Below are positions 54,195 to 63,248 of a DNA stretch of 64,000 bases, piece after piece. The position numbers were made by a program, and so were the translations under genes. Origin of the DNA: Nannocystis sp. RBIL2 (GTDB taxonomy: Bacteria > Myxococcota_A > Polyangia > Nannocystales > Nannocystaceae); contig NZ_JAPNJW010000001.1 in the NCBI RefSeq assembly GCF_026626745.1, positions 1,133,501 to 1,197,500 on the forward strand, read 5' to 3'. The first letter of the stretch is position 1. The number at the start of each line of letters is the position of its first letter. The notes below the pieces were generated by a model, which worked only from the letters and a program-made list of their open reading frames with translations, did not search any database and had not been told where the DNA came from.

Positions 54195-55163
54195 TCAATC
54201 GGCGGCGTCGAGGGCGGCCAGGTGCGCGCGCGAATACGCCAGCGCCTCGACGTGGTCGCGCCGCAGCGCCCACTCGGCCGCCACCACCGCGGACGCGGCC
54301 CAGCGCTCGCTCGCGTGCTCGGCGAGGCCGGGCCACGTGACCCCGCCGGCCGCCGCGAAGCGTCCCAGCAGCCGCTCCAGCGCGTCACGGCCGAAGCAGC
54401 CGACGACCAGCGCCAGGTCGATCGACGGGTCGTCGACGCGCGCCTCCGTCCAGTCGAGCACCCCGATCACGCGCGCGTCGTCGGCGAGCAGCAGGTGCCC
54501 CGGGTGCAGGTCGCCGTGGACGAGCGCCGTGTGCGTCGGCCACAGCGCGTCGCTCTCGAGCCACCGGTGCCAGCGCGCCCACATCCGCGGCGACGGCTGC
54601 AGCGCCTCGCGCGTGGCCGCCATCGCCGCCGCGAGCCTGGCCCGCGCCGCCGCGATCGTCGCAGTCGGCACGCCCTGCGCCGCCGCCGAGTCCGGCGCGA
54701 TCGCCTGCAGGGCGGCCAGGGTGCGCGCCATCGACTCGATGAATTCAGGCGAAGGCGCCGCCGGATCGACGATGTTCCACTGCGGCCCGGCGGCCGTGAC
54801 GGTGACCGCCGGGACGCCGGCGATCCGCGGATAGGCGATGACGTCGGGCGCGTGGATCTGCCAGTCCGGCACCGCCACCGGCAAGCGCGGGCCCACCAGC
54901 GCCAGCACCCGCGCCTCCACGCGCGCGGCGGCGATCACGTCGGGCCGCCGCGGCGCTCGCACGATCCACGGCACGCCGGCGGCGTCGGTGGCGTGCGCGA
55001 CCACGAAGTCGAGGCCCATGGTCTCGAGCTCCGCGCCGGCGGCCGCCAGCGCGTGCCCGTGACGACGGGCCCGCGCCAACAATTCGGCGACGGTCGTGGG
55101 CGCGGGGTGGAACGATTCGGCGGAGGGGTCGAGCGTGGAATTTACATAGGACTTTTCAGACAT
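54195..55163 (-). CDS. macrolide 2'-phosphotransferase-like aminoglycoside phosphotransferase-family kinase
   Basis: 322 residues. The whole length resembles Mph enzymes: ELETMGLDFVVAHATDAAGVPWIVRAPRR, LPVAVPDWQI, LVHGDLHPGHLLL (catalytic Asp) and GVLDWTEARVDDPSIDLA (metal Asp). Such enzymes phosphorylate the desosamine 2'-OH of macrolides. Activity on antibiotics here is possible but unproven; it may act on the cell's own products. ATG 55163 follows AGGAA. The first codons are AT-rich, favouring translation initiation. Stands alone, divergent from the next gene. Confidence 0.85.
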   Translation of the reverse strand: MSEKSYVNSTLDPSAESFHPAPTTVAELLARARRHGHALAAAGAELETMGLDFVVAHATDAAGVPWIVRAPRRPDVIAAARVEARVLALVGPRLPVAVPDWQIHAPDVIAYPRIAGVPAVTVTAAGPQWNIVDPAAPSPEFIESMARTLAALQAIAPDSAAAQGVPTATIAAARARLAAAMAATREALQPSPRMWARWHRWLESDALWPTHTALVHGDLHPGHLLLADDARVIGVLDWTEARVDDPSIDLALVVGCFGRDALERLLGRFAAAGGVTWPGLAEHASERWAASAVVAAEWALRRDHVEALAYSRAHLAALDAAD

Positions 55164-55586
55164 GTGCAAATATTCCTGTGCTCTCGGACAGGCGGTCCGA
55201 CGAGCGCGAGGAGGCCGCGTGAGGCGTGAGCCGGCCGCGATCGGGCCGAGGTGCGCGCGGTCCTCCGGGTGGACGGGAGGGTGAAGCGCGACCACGCCGC
55301 GACGCCGACGCACGCGCCCGATCCGGCGCGCACGCGGGCGGCGGCGGGGCTCAACGGAAGCGGATCGACGCGACCATGGGCCGAGCTTCGCACCGTGACG
55401 ACGGCCGGCGCAAGCCCCGGGAGCCTGCGACGCCGTCTGCAACGGCCAACCAGGCCAGCGGCGGCCCATGGCGGGCCCGAGGACGGGCTGGGGCGCCCCG
55501 CCATCGGCCGGCCGCATGCGGCGGAGCGCGCGGCGGAGGCGGCGCTGAGGCACCCGGTCGCGTGGCCGTCGCCTGCGCGATTGGAG
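55164..55586. other. intergenic region between divergent genes
   Basis: No supported gene or clear operator; open frames on both strands look like chance. Confidence 0.4.
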
Positions 55587-55601
55587 TAGTCTCGCGCGGC
55601 T

Positions 55602-57707
55602 GTGACCGCCCCTGCCCGCACCTCCGCCTCCTCCGCGCTGTTCGCCGTCGCGATCGGGCTCGGCGCGTTCCTGCTGTTCCTCGTGCAGTTCATCCTCGGC
55701 AAGCAGCTGCTCCCGTGGTTCGGCGGCGCGCCGGCGGTGTGGACCACCTGCATGCTGTTCTTCCAGCTGCTGCTGCTCGGCGGCTACGGCTACGCCCACC
55801 TGCTGGCCGATCGCTTCACGCCGGCGCGTCAGCGCGACATCCACCTCGCCGCCCTCGCGCTCGCGGCGGTGCTGCTGCTCGTGCGGGCGTTCGTGTGGCC
55901 GGCCCCGATCAGCCCCTCGGACGCCTGGAAACCTGACCCCGAGGCCAGCCCGATCCTCGCCATCCTCGGCCTCCTCGCCTTCACCGTCGGCCTGCCCTTC
56001 CTCGTGCTCGCCGCCACCGGCCCGCTGCTTCAGAGCTGGTTCTCGCGCGTGCGCCCCGGCGTCTCGCCGTATCGCCTGTACGCGCTGTCGAACCTCGGCT
56101 CGCTGCTCGGCATGTTCTCGTACCCGTTCGCGCTCGAGCCCGCGCTGCCGATCGCCGGTCAGGGCTGGGTGTGGTCGATCGGCTTCTTCGTGTTTGCGGT
56201 CGCCTGTGGCGCCTGCGCCGTGCTCGCCGGCGCCGCCCCTGCGCTCGCCAAGCCTTCGGGACATGTCGCAACGGTCAGCAAGCCCACCGCCAGGCGGCGT
56301 CTGCTGTGGTTCGCGCTGGCGACCATCCCCTCGACCATGCTGCTGGCGACCACCAGCCAGATCAGCCAGGAGGTCGCAGTCATCCCGTTCCTGTGGATGC
56401 TGCCGCTCGCGCTCTACCTGCTGAGCTTCATCCTCTGCTTCGAGTACGAGCGCAGCTACGTCCGCGCGCTGTGGCTGCCGCTCCTGGTGCTCGGGGCCGG
56501 CGGAGCCACTTACGCCCTGTTCGCCGGCGTCTACGCCGGCATGGTCCTGCAGCTCGTCATCTACCTCGTCACCCTGCTGGCCTACTGCATGGTCTGCCAC
56601 GGCGAGCTGGTGCGGCAGAAACCTGACCCGAAGTACCTGACGCAGTTCTACCTGATCGTCTCGGCCGGCGGCGCGGCCGGCGGGATCTTCACGGGCGTGG
56701 TCGCGCCGCTCTTGTTCCCCGAGTTCTGGGAGCTGCCGATCGCGCTGTTCGTCGGCTTCGTCCTGGCGATGTACGTGCTGTACCGCGGCGCCTGGCCGCA
56801 GCGGCTGTGGCTGGCGGCGCTGTCGGCCTTCGGCGTGCTCGTCGGCTCGCTGGGCCTCGCGGGGGCGCTCGTCTATCACATGCGCGAGCAGCTCGACGAC
56901 AACATGTTCGTCACGCGGAACTTCTTCGGCGTGCTGCGGGTCGACCGCGCCAGCGGCGGCAACCTGGCGTACACGCGCCTGCGCCACGGCCGGATCACCC
57001 ACGGCATCCAGTTCGAGAGCGAGCCGCTGAGCTCCGCGCCGACCAGCTACTACGGGCAGACCAGCGGCGTCGGCCTCGCGGTCGAGAAGCACCCGCGGCG
57101 GCTCGCCGGCGAGCGCCTGCACCTCGGCGTCGTCGGCCTCGGCGCCGGCACCATGGCGACCTACGGGCGGGCGGGCGACCGCGTGCGCTTCTACGAGATC
57201 AACCCGGCCGTGGTCGCGCTGTCGACCGGCGACGAGCCCTACTTCACGTACTTGCAGCAGAGCGAGGGCGAGGTCGCCGTCGTGATCGGCGACGCCCGCG
57301 TCGCGCTCGAGCGCGAGCAGCCGCAGGGCTTCGACGTGCTCGCCATCGACGCGTTCAGCAGCGACTCGATCCCCGCGCACCTGCTCACCGTCGAGGCCGT
57401 CGAGCTCTACTTCCGCCACCTGCGCGAGGGCGGCATCCTCGCGGTCCACATCTCGAACCGCTACCTCGACCTCGACCCTGTCGTGCGCGGCATCGGCGAG
57501 AAGCTCGGCCTCCAGGTCGAGTACGTCGAGGACCTCGAGAACGACGAGGTGGTGTGGCAGAGCGACTGGATGCTGCTCGCCCGGCGCGAGAGCGACATGA
57601 ACAGCCCCGACCTCGTCAACGCGCTCGCGCCCAAGGTCGACCCCGACGCGCCTTATCCGCTGTGGACCGACGCGTACAGCAACCTGCTGCAGGTGCTGAA
57701 GCGCTGA
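55602..57707 (+). CDS. membrane protein fused to spermidine-synthase-like domain
   Basis: 701 residues. About twelve membrane helices fill residues 1-440; then a spermidine-synthase-like methyltransferase fold (about 450-700) shows HLGVVGLGAGTMATYG (SAM site), FYEINPAVVAL, VVIGDARVAL and LAIDAFSSDSIPAHLLT, the last replacing the DxTDP-type catalytic stretch. Such fusions are common in soil bacteria; the reaction is unknown, and true spermidine synthesis is doubtful. GTG 55602 is 9 nt after TAGTCT. A 14-bp unit is in frame between helices. Confidence 0.88.
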   Translation: MTAPARTSASSALFAVAIGLGAFLLFLVQFILGKQLLPWFGGAPAVWTTCMLFFQLLLLGGYGYAHLLADRFTPARQRDIHLAALALAAVLLLVRAFVWPAPISPSDAWKPDPEASPILAILGLLAFTVGLPFLVLAATGPLLQSWFSRVRPGVSPYRLYALSNLGSLLGMFSYPFALEPALPIAGQGWVWSIGFFVFAVACGACAVLAGAAPALAKPSGHVATVSKPTARRRLLWFALATIPSTMLLATTSQISQEVAVIPFLWMLPLALYLLSFILCFEYERSYVRALWLPLLVLGAGGATYALFAGVYAGMVLQLVIYLVTLLAYCMVCHGELVRQKPDPKYLTQFYLIVSAGGAAGGIFTGVVAPLLFPEFWELPIALFVGFVLAMYVLYRGAWPQRLWLAALSAFGVLVGSLGLAGALVYHMREQLDDNMFVTRNFFGVLRVDRASGGNLAYTRLRHGRITHGIQFESEPLSSAPTSYYGQTSGVGLAVEKHPRRLAGERLHLGVVGLGAGTMATYGRAGDRVRFYEINPAVVALSTGDEPYFTYLQQSEGEVAVVIGDARVALEREQPQGFDVLAIDAFSSDSIPAHLLTVEAVELYFRHLREGGILAVHISNRYLDLDPVVRGIGEKLGLQVEYVEDLENDEVVWQSDWMLLARRESDMNSPDLVNALAPKVDPDAPYPLWTDAYSNLLQVLKR

Positions 57708-57730
57708 TCCTCGCTATCATTCGGTGAACA

Positions 57731-57762
57731 CGCAGGCCGCCCGACAATCCGCGGGGCCTGCG
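57731..57762 (+). terminator. possible terminator hairpin
   Basis: CGCAGGCC and GGCCTGCG arms, 16-nt loop, 23 nt after the stop codon. No T tract. Confidence 0.35.
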
Positions 57763-57885
57763 ATACGCACCGCGCCGATTCGCGCGTACGCACGACATCG
57801 CGCATTCAAATGATCCGCACGGGATAAGCCACAAATGACATAAGGCGCGTTCGCACGGGCGCCCGTCCGCGCGTGAATAGGGCCT

Positions 57886-57910
57886 GGGGGCCGGCGTCGC
57901 AGCGGCCCCC
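57886..57910 (+). promoter_or_regulatory. GC-rich hairpin in the leader of the DUF1571 gene
   Basis: GGGGGCCG - 9 nt - CGGCCCCC, ending 78 nt before ATG 57989. It may stabilise or attenuate the mRNA. Confidence 0.4.
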
Positions 57911-57988
57911 CCGAACAACGTCTATCTGCGGTCGGGCTCGCTCCTGCGCATTCGCGGGGCCGCCGCGGTTGACGAGAGGAAGAAAGCC

Positions 57989-58786
57989 ATGCAAAAGCTC
58001 CACCCCATGAAATGGCTTACGCGTCATGTGCCGTCGCTGATCGCGGCGGTCACGGTCGTTGCCGGCGCCGCGCTCGTCGCTCGCGCCGAGGAGCCCGCCG
58101 CCGTCGCCGGCGTCGAGGCCGACGCTGCGAAGATCCGCCAGCTCGTGTTCGACATGGAGAAGGCGTTCGAGCAGGTCCACGACTACACCACCACCATGTA
58201 CAAGCAAGAGCGCGTCAAGGGACGCCTCATGCCCCGCGAAGAGATCCAGGTCAAGTTCCGCAAGCCACTCGGCCTGTACCTCAAGTGGACCGGCGAGGTG
58301 AACCAGACCCGCGAGGTCATCTACGTCAAGGGCTGGAACGACGACAAGATCCGCGCCCACAAGGGCTCGTTCCCCGACATGACCGTCAACTTGAAGCCCG
58401 ACTCGAGCATGGCCATGCAGGGCAACCGCCACATGATCACCGAGGCCCACTTCGGCCACGCGATCGGCGTCATCGCCCGCGACGCGCGGCTCAGCGAGTC
58501 GCGCCCGCAGGATGGGGTCTTCTACCTCGACCTCGGCGAGAAAGTCGTCCACGGCGCCCGCAGCCGCTGCATCGAGGCCCGCACCCCCGCGGGCGGCGTG
58601 TTCAGCGTCTACTACGCCGCCCGCGCCAAGGTCTGCTTCGACCTGAAGACCAAGATGCCGACGCGGATCCAGGTGTGGGACGCCGACGGCGACCTGCTCG
58701 AGGACTACGGCTTCCAGGACACCAAGATCAACGTCGGCCTGTCCGACGTCGACTTCGACCCGGAAAACGGCGAGTACAACTTCTGA
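57989..58786 (+). CDS. DUF1571-family periplasmic protein
   Basis: 265 residues. ATG 57989 follows GAGAGGAAG, one of few strong ribosome binding sites here. Signal peptide through AALVARA. The mature part has the DUF1571 pattern: YTTTMYKQERVKGRLMPREEIQVKFRKPLGLYLKWTGEVNQTREVIYVKG, then RMITEAHFG-like and a C-terminal beta stretch. The fold resembles LolA-type lipid carriers, but the family has no assigned role. Strong expression is suggested by the ribosome site, the leader hairpin and a good terminator. Confidence 0.85.
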   Translation: MQKLHPMKWLTRHVPSLIAAVTVVAGAALVARAEEPAAVAGVEADAAKIRQLVFDMEKAFEQVHDYTTTMYKQERVKGRLMPREEIQVKFRKPLGLYLKWTGEVNQTREVIYVKGWNDDKIRAHKGSFPDMTVNLKPDSSMAMQGNRHMITEAHFGHAIGVIARDARLSESRPQDGVFYLDLGEKVVHGARSRCIEARTPAGGVFSVYYAARAKVCFDLKTKMPTRIQVWDADGDLLEDYGFQDTKINVGLSDVDFDPENGEYNF

Positions 58787-58797
58787 TCCGACGATTC

Positions 58798-58828
58798 AGC
58801 CGGAGGCACCTGGGCCTCCGGCTGTCTT
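58798..58828 (+). terminator. rho-independent-like terminator
   Basis: Perfect 10-bp stem (AGCCGGAGGC/GCCTCCGGCT), 6-nt loop, then GTCTTAT. It may serve both converging genes. Confidence 0.65.
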
Positions 58829-58847
58829 ATGAGCCATGTGCTGACAA

Positions 58848-60389
58848 TCAGGGCCGAACGAACAGGGCGCCGCTGTAGATCCACGGCGCCTCGATGTCGG
58901 CGTATTGGAGCGCGTCGCCGAGGTACGGCAAGAGGTGCTTCGGCGTGATCCAGACCTCGACGCGGTACACGCCCGGGCCTGGCGCCTCGACCTCGATCTG
59001 TCCGCTCGACCAGGTCATCAGCTCCTGCCGCTCGTCGGCGGTGGCCCGGTAGAGCACCCCCCGGACCTCCGGCGCCTCCGGCCCCTGCGGGCTGCGCGGG
59101 TCGAGCGTCGGCAGCGAGGCTCGCAGCGTCAGCGGACCCCCGGCCAGAGACACCTCGGCGCCCATCTCGACCACCGCCGCGCCCTCGCCGTGGAAGTCGA
59201 ACCCGACCGGCGTGCCGAGCGACTCGAACACGATGTGGTTGTTGCCCGCGCGCAGCGCCGCCTTGACCGCCTGCGGCGTCAGCTCGGGCGTGCGGATCCG
59301 GTTGTTGAACCACCGGATCATGCGGCGATACGAGTCGCCGCGCTCGCCGTCAGTGGCGATGCTGTCGAACACGTTCTGGTGCGCGTCCGTGCCGCCGGAG
59401 ATCGTGAGCCGCTGCGTCTGCCCGAGCGTCTCGAGCGCCACGATCGACGGCTCGTTGGGCAGCAGGAACGCCAAAGTCGCCAGGTCGGGCTGCCGGCCCG
59501 GCTGCAGGAAGAACGGGATGATCGCGGCGAAGTAGCCGTCGTCCTCGAGGCCGAGGTCCTCCATGCGGATGTCGGGGTCGAGGTTCGCGTGCAGCTGATA
59601 CAGCTCGATGCCGTCGAGCCCGAGCGTCGCCAGCTCGGCGACGTCGCGGCCCTCCGTGTGCGCCACCCAGGCCAGCGCCCCGGCCTCCTTGATCGCCGCG
59701 AACGCGGCCGGCGAGCTCGTGCCGTACACGTCGGTCACGTGCTTCTCGAGCCCGAACGGCATCATCTCGCCGCTCTCGATCCCCGGCATCACCAGGACCT
59801 TGTGGCCGTCCGAGCACTTCAACCACGCCGCGATCGGCGTCCCGCCGTCGCCCATGATCGGCTCGTCCATCTCGCGCATCAGCAGCAGCTCTTCGTAGGC
59901 CGCCTCGCTCGCGTGCGCCGGGTGGTCGCTCAACATCGCCACGTCGATCCGCGGGACGCACAGCCCCACGCGCAGATCCGCCAAACAATCCTCGTCGGGC
60001 ACCCCGTTCGGCTGCGGATCGCCGTCACAGGCGTCGTGCGAGTGGTGCGAGTGCAGGTGCATGATGGCCCGCACCTCGCGGAGCCCGCGGACGGCTCCAC
60101 AACCGGAGATGTCCGGTTGGCCCTTGTCCCACTCGATCGGCGTGTCCGGCGGCGCCGTCTCGCCGCATCCGCCTTCGACCCCGGTCGTGCCGGTCGTGGT
60201 ATCGGCCATCGTCGTGGTCGGCGCCGTCGTGGTCGGCTCGGTCGTGCCCACGCTCGTCGCTGTCGTCGTCGTGGTGCTGCCCGTCGTCGTCCCGCTCGAC
60301 GTATCGCTCGCCGTGCCCGTCTCGTTCCCCGAGCCGTTGCAGGCCCCGATCAGCAGCGCTCCGCTCACGATGCTCGCCCACTTGCGCAT
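58848..60389 (-). CDS. PHP-domain lipoprotein with Thr-rich linker
   Basis: 513 residues. ATG 60389 follows GGAGG. Lipobox IGAC, then a long Ser/Thr/Gly linker (TTTGSTTTTTATS type) often seen on Nannocystaceae surface proteins. The PHP-type metal-dependent domain reads MHLHSHHSHDACDG, AMLSDHPAH, PGIESGEM, WVAHTEGRD and SGGTDAHQNVF, with metal-binding His/Asp/Glu intact. A C-terminal beta domain follows. Likely a cell-surface phosphoesterase or hydrolase with unknown substrate. Converges on the DUF1571 gene. Confidence 0.85.
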   Translation of the reverse strand: MRKWASIVSGALLIGACNGSGNETGTASDTSSGTTTGSTTTTTATSVGTTEPTTTAPTTTMADTTTGTTGVEGGCGETAPPDTPIEWDKGQPDISGCGAVRGLREVRAIMHLHSHHSHDACDGDPQPNGVPDEDCLADLRVGLCVPRIDVAMLSDHPAHASEAAYEELLLMREMDEPIMGDGGTPIAAWLKCSDGHKVLVMPGIESGEMMPFGLEKHVTDVYGTSSPAAFAAIKEAGALAWVAHTEGRDVAELATLGLDGIELYQLHANLDPDIRMEDLGLEDDGYFAAIIPFFLQPGRQPDLATLAFLLPNEPSIVALETLGQTQRLTISGGTDAHQNVFDSIATDGERGDSYRRMIRWFNNRIRTPELTPQAVKAALRAGNNHIVFESLGTPVGFDFHGEGAAVVEMGAEVSLAGGPLTLRASLPTLDPRSPQGPEAPEVRGVLYRATADERQELMTWSSGQIEVEAPGPGVYRVEVWITPKHLLPYLGDALQYADIEAPWIYSGALFVRP

Positions 60390-61232
60390 GGTCGCCTCCA
60401 AGATCTCCCGACACCATATCACGATCCCGGAACCACCCATCGTCTCCCCCGCGCACCCGGCCGTGCGCCGACTCCTGTCCTGCGTGGCCATCACCTCGCG
60501 CTCGCGTGTGAACCCCGCGAATCCGTCGCGGGGAAGTCGAGCATCGACTCACCCGGAGCGCCCCTCGTCGCAGGTAACCGGCGCAACAAACGTCGGGACC
60601 TGCTCCTCGCAGGAAGATCGACCATCGCCTCGCCCGGATCGCTTCTGCCTGCGCAGCCAGTCTTTGGGACATGCTCTAAAAGACATCCAAGAAACTCGGA
60701 ATGTCCCGAGCAGCCTCATTCCCTGCACGAAGTGCCTCGCTGCGGCCATCACGAACCGCCAGGTCTCCTCCGGGCGATCTCCGTCTCGCGTACCAGGACA
60801 TCGCGTCGCGACGAACAGGCTGATCGCAGCCGACGACACTCGCCCCTGAGCGCACCGGCCCGCCTGCAGACCCGCCTGGCTCAGAGCGACTCACCACCCC
60901 TGGACCCTGCTCGCCTGTCCGCATGTTCGGCCTCACAGCCGAAGTTCGTCGAACAGCCGACGCTCCCAGCGCTCGCAGCCCGCCGAGCACACGACCTCGA
61001 GTTCGTCCCCCGCCCTGCGCCGCGCAGTTCGTCGACCACGATTTCGACGTCGCCTCGAGCGAGCCGGCGCGTCGCCGCGCCACGCCCTGCTCGTCGCGGC
61101 GCCGAACAGGTCCGAAGGGACAGCCGTCGTCTGTTCAGCCACGCGTCTCGGGGCGACCCGGCGCGCCAGCTTCGTGAAGGCAGCCGAGCTCGCCAGCAGC
61201 CCCAGCGGCGCACTTCCCAGCCTCGTGGCGGG
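60390..61232. other. intergenic region of 840 bp
   Basis: No supported gene; all open frames look like chance. It holds weak 14-bp units (cores 60670 and 60684) and a rough duplication of about 35 bp (around 60547-60580 and 60613-60660). Confidence 0.4.
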
Positions 61233-61262
61233 GTGACGCAACCGGGCCCCGCGGTGTAGTCT
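61233..61262 (+). promoter_or_regulatory. promoter of the phosphatase-like lipoprotein
   Basis: GTGACG (61233-61238), 18 nt, TAGTCT (61257-61262), 8 nt to ATG 61271. Confidence 0.5.
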
Positions 61263-61270
61263 CTGGTGCC

Positions 61271-62281
61271 ATGTCTGTCCTCGTCCATCGCTCCACCCTC
61301 GCCCTCGCCCTCGTCCTCGCCGCTTGCGGGGGCGACACCAAGACGGCTCCCAAGACTGACGAGAAGAAGGTCGAGGCTAAGGCCGAGGCCAAGGAGGAGC
61401 CCGGGGCCGACGCCGCGAAGAAGCCGCGCCCGCGCGCTCCCGCGAGCGAGAAGTCGCGGGTCGCCGATCCCAAGGGCCGCGTCGTCGTCCTGGGCTCGCT
61501 CAACGGAGACCTCGCCGCCACCAAGGCCGCGCTCAAGACGGCGGGCGCGATCGACGACGCCGGCAAGTGGACCGGTGGTGACCTCGTCGTCGTCCAGCTC
61601 GGCAATCAGTTCGGCAACAGCAAGGACGAGAAGGCCACCCTCGCCCTCCTCGACGACCTCGCAGCTCAGGCCCAGGCCGCCGGCGGCGCGCTTTACCGGC
61701 TGACCGGCGAGAACGAGATCCTCAACGTCGCCCTCAACTTCAAGGACATCGTCCACGCCCAGGGCTTCAAGGACTACTCCAAGGAGAAGAGCGACGACCC
61801 CCGGATCGAGAGCCTGCCGGCCAACCAGCGCGGACGCGCCGCGGTGTTCGCCTCCGGCGGTCCCGCGGCCAAGAAGCTGTCGGAGCAGAAGCTGATCCTC
61901 GTCGCCGGCGACAGCGCCTTCGCCCACGCTGGCCTGCTCGGCGAGCACGTGCAGAAGGGCATCGACAACATCAACGACGAGAGCACCAAGTGGATGCTCG
62001 GGGAGATCGCCATGATGCCGGACATGCTCGCCGCCCCCGGCCCGGCGCGGACCCCTCGCCTCCGCGGCAACGAGCCCGCCTGCGAGGTGGTCGAGCAAGC
62101 CGTCACTGACCTGGCCGTGAAGCGCCTCGTCATCGCCCGGCCCGCGGCCGAGAAGATCGACGCCGTCATGTGCGACGGCAAGCTCGTACGCGTGGGGGCT
62201 GCTGCCGGCGACGCCAGCGGCCCGGCGGAGATCCTCGAGATCTCCGGCGGCGCCGTGAAGTTCGTGCCGATCACCAAGTGA
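61271..62281 (+). CDS. lipoprotein with inactive-looking calcineurin-like phosphatase fold
   Basis: 336 residues. Lipobox LAAC, then a Lys/Glu/Ala linker. The core follows Shewanella-like metallophosphatases in order and spacing, but every metal or catalytic motif is changed: GDxHGD is GSLNGD, GDxxDRG is GNQFGNS, GNHE is GENE, and the late HGG and GHT motifs are HAG and ARP. The flanking pattern (AALKTAGAIDDAGKWTGGDLVVVQLG; LLDDLAAQAQAAGGALYRLTG) stays well conserved. It is probably a pseudoenzyme with a binding or scaffold role at the envelope. Confidence 0.85.
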   Translation: MSVLVHRSTLALALVLAACGGDTKTAPKTDEKKVEAKAEAKEEPGADAAKKPRPRAPASEKSRVADPKGRVVVLGSLNGDLAATKAALKTAGAIDDAGKWTGGDLVVVQLGNQFGNSKDEKATLALLDDLAAQAQAAGGALYRLTGENEILNVALNFKDIVHAQGFKDYSKEKSDDPRIESLPANQRGRAAVFASGGPAAKKLSEQKLILVAGDSAFAHAGLLGEHVQKGIDNINDESTKWMLGEIAMMPDMLAAPGPARTPRLRGNEPACEVVEQAVTDLAVKRLVIARPAAEKIDAVMCDGKLVRVGAAAGDASGPAEILEISGGAVKFVPITK

Positions 62282-62929
62282 TCGACGGCCGCAGGCCTGC
62301 ACGAAACTCGGGGCGGCTGCCAAGCCGCCCCCATCGGCCCGCGACCGATGAGAATGCTCTTCGTCGCATGGCCTGCGCCCGCCACATCAAATGCTCGGCA
62401 GCCGCAGGCCGCCGCCATTGGCCCGAGAGCTCTCGCTAAAGGCCCTCGGCCTGGAAGCTCTCGAGAAAGGCCCTCGTCTCCGACCGCCTCGTCCGCGACC
62501 TCGCGGCCGGTAGCCGCCAGCCGCCGCCATCGGCCCGAGAGCGAGAAAGACCGCGTCTTCGACACGCGCCGAAGAGGGACGGGTGACAACCTGCTGCTCG
62601 CCGCGTCCTGCCTGCGAAAACGACTGTCCTGCAGGCCCGGCTCTGCTTCTCGCGGCGAGCGGAAGGTGGCCCGCGAGCCAACCGCAGGCGTGGCCCGACG
62701 CCCAAGCGCCGCCCCGGGCGACCCAATAAGGAGCTATCGAGAAGAAGACCGCGTCTGCGAGACGCGCCGAAGAGGGGCGGCCGGCAGTTGCAGATCGTCG
62801 CATGCTGCCCGCGAGAACGACCGCCCTGCAGCGCCTGGCTCTGCTTCCCGCGGCGAGCCAAAGGTGGCCCGCGAGCCAACTGCCGGCGCGGCCAGCTGCC
62901 TAAGCGCCGCGGCGCCCTGGCGAGACCAA
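62282..62929. other. region downstream of the rRNA operon
   Basis: No supported gene. It contains several GCCGCCGCCATYGGCCCGAGAG copies (about 62408-62430, 62520-62543) and the large direct repeat given next. Confidence 0.45.
62543..62924. repeat. direct repeat, two copies of about 180 bp
   Basis: Copy A 62543-62720 and copy B 62739-62924 share GAGAARGACCGCGTC, ACGCGCCGAAGAGG, GGCTCTGCTTCYCGCGGCGAG, AAGGTGGCCCGCGAGCCAAC and AAGCGCCGC, with indels between. They lie between the phosphatase-like gene and the rRNA terminator. Confidence 0.8.
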
Positions 62930-62960
62930 AATAAAAAAGCCCCCTTCTTTCGAAGGGGGC
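62930..62960 (-). terminator. terminator of the rRNA operon
   Basis: On the minus strand GCCCCCTTC...GAAGGGGGC then TTTTTTAT, just after the 5S gene. Confidence 0.9.
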
Positions 62961-62965
62961 ATAGC

Positions 62966-63081
62966 GCTGGCGGCGTCCTACTCTCCCACAGGGTCTCCCC
63001 TGCAGTACCATCGGCGCTGGAAGTCTTAACGACCGAGTTCGGGATGGGATCGGGTGTGGCCCTTCCGCTATAGCCACCAGC
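62966..63081 (-). rRNA. rrf: 5S ribosomal RNA
   Basis: Reverse complement carries the conserved 5S core (CCGAACTCGG and GCCGATGGTACTGCAGGGG region, GGGAGAGTAGG near the end). About 116 nt; ends set by pairing of the terminal stem. Confidence 0.93.
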
Positions 63082-63248
63082 AAAACTTGTCGACGAGCTG
63101 CGAGGAGAGTGACGGCGGAGCCATCGAATCGCCTCGCAAGAGATCTTTGTACGCTGTGCACGGGGCTCCATCTCGGAGCGGGCCATTTGGCCTTTGTGCA
63201 GGTGTCGCTCGGAACCTCGGACTGCAAACCGCCACACGGGACGGTGCC

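Noticed and set aside
60881..62323. 480-residue minus-strand frame
   Set aside because: Antisense of the phosphatase-like lipoprotein; no motif on its own.
63082..63248. tRNA gene in the 23S-5S spacer
   Set aside because: No cloverleaf or CCA-type end seen in the 167 nt.
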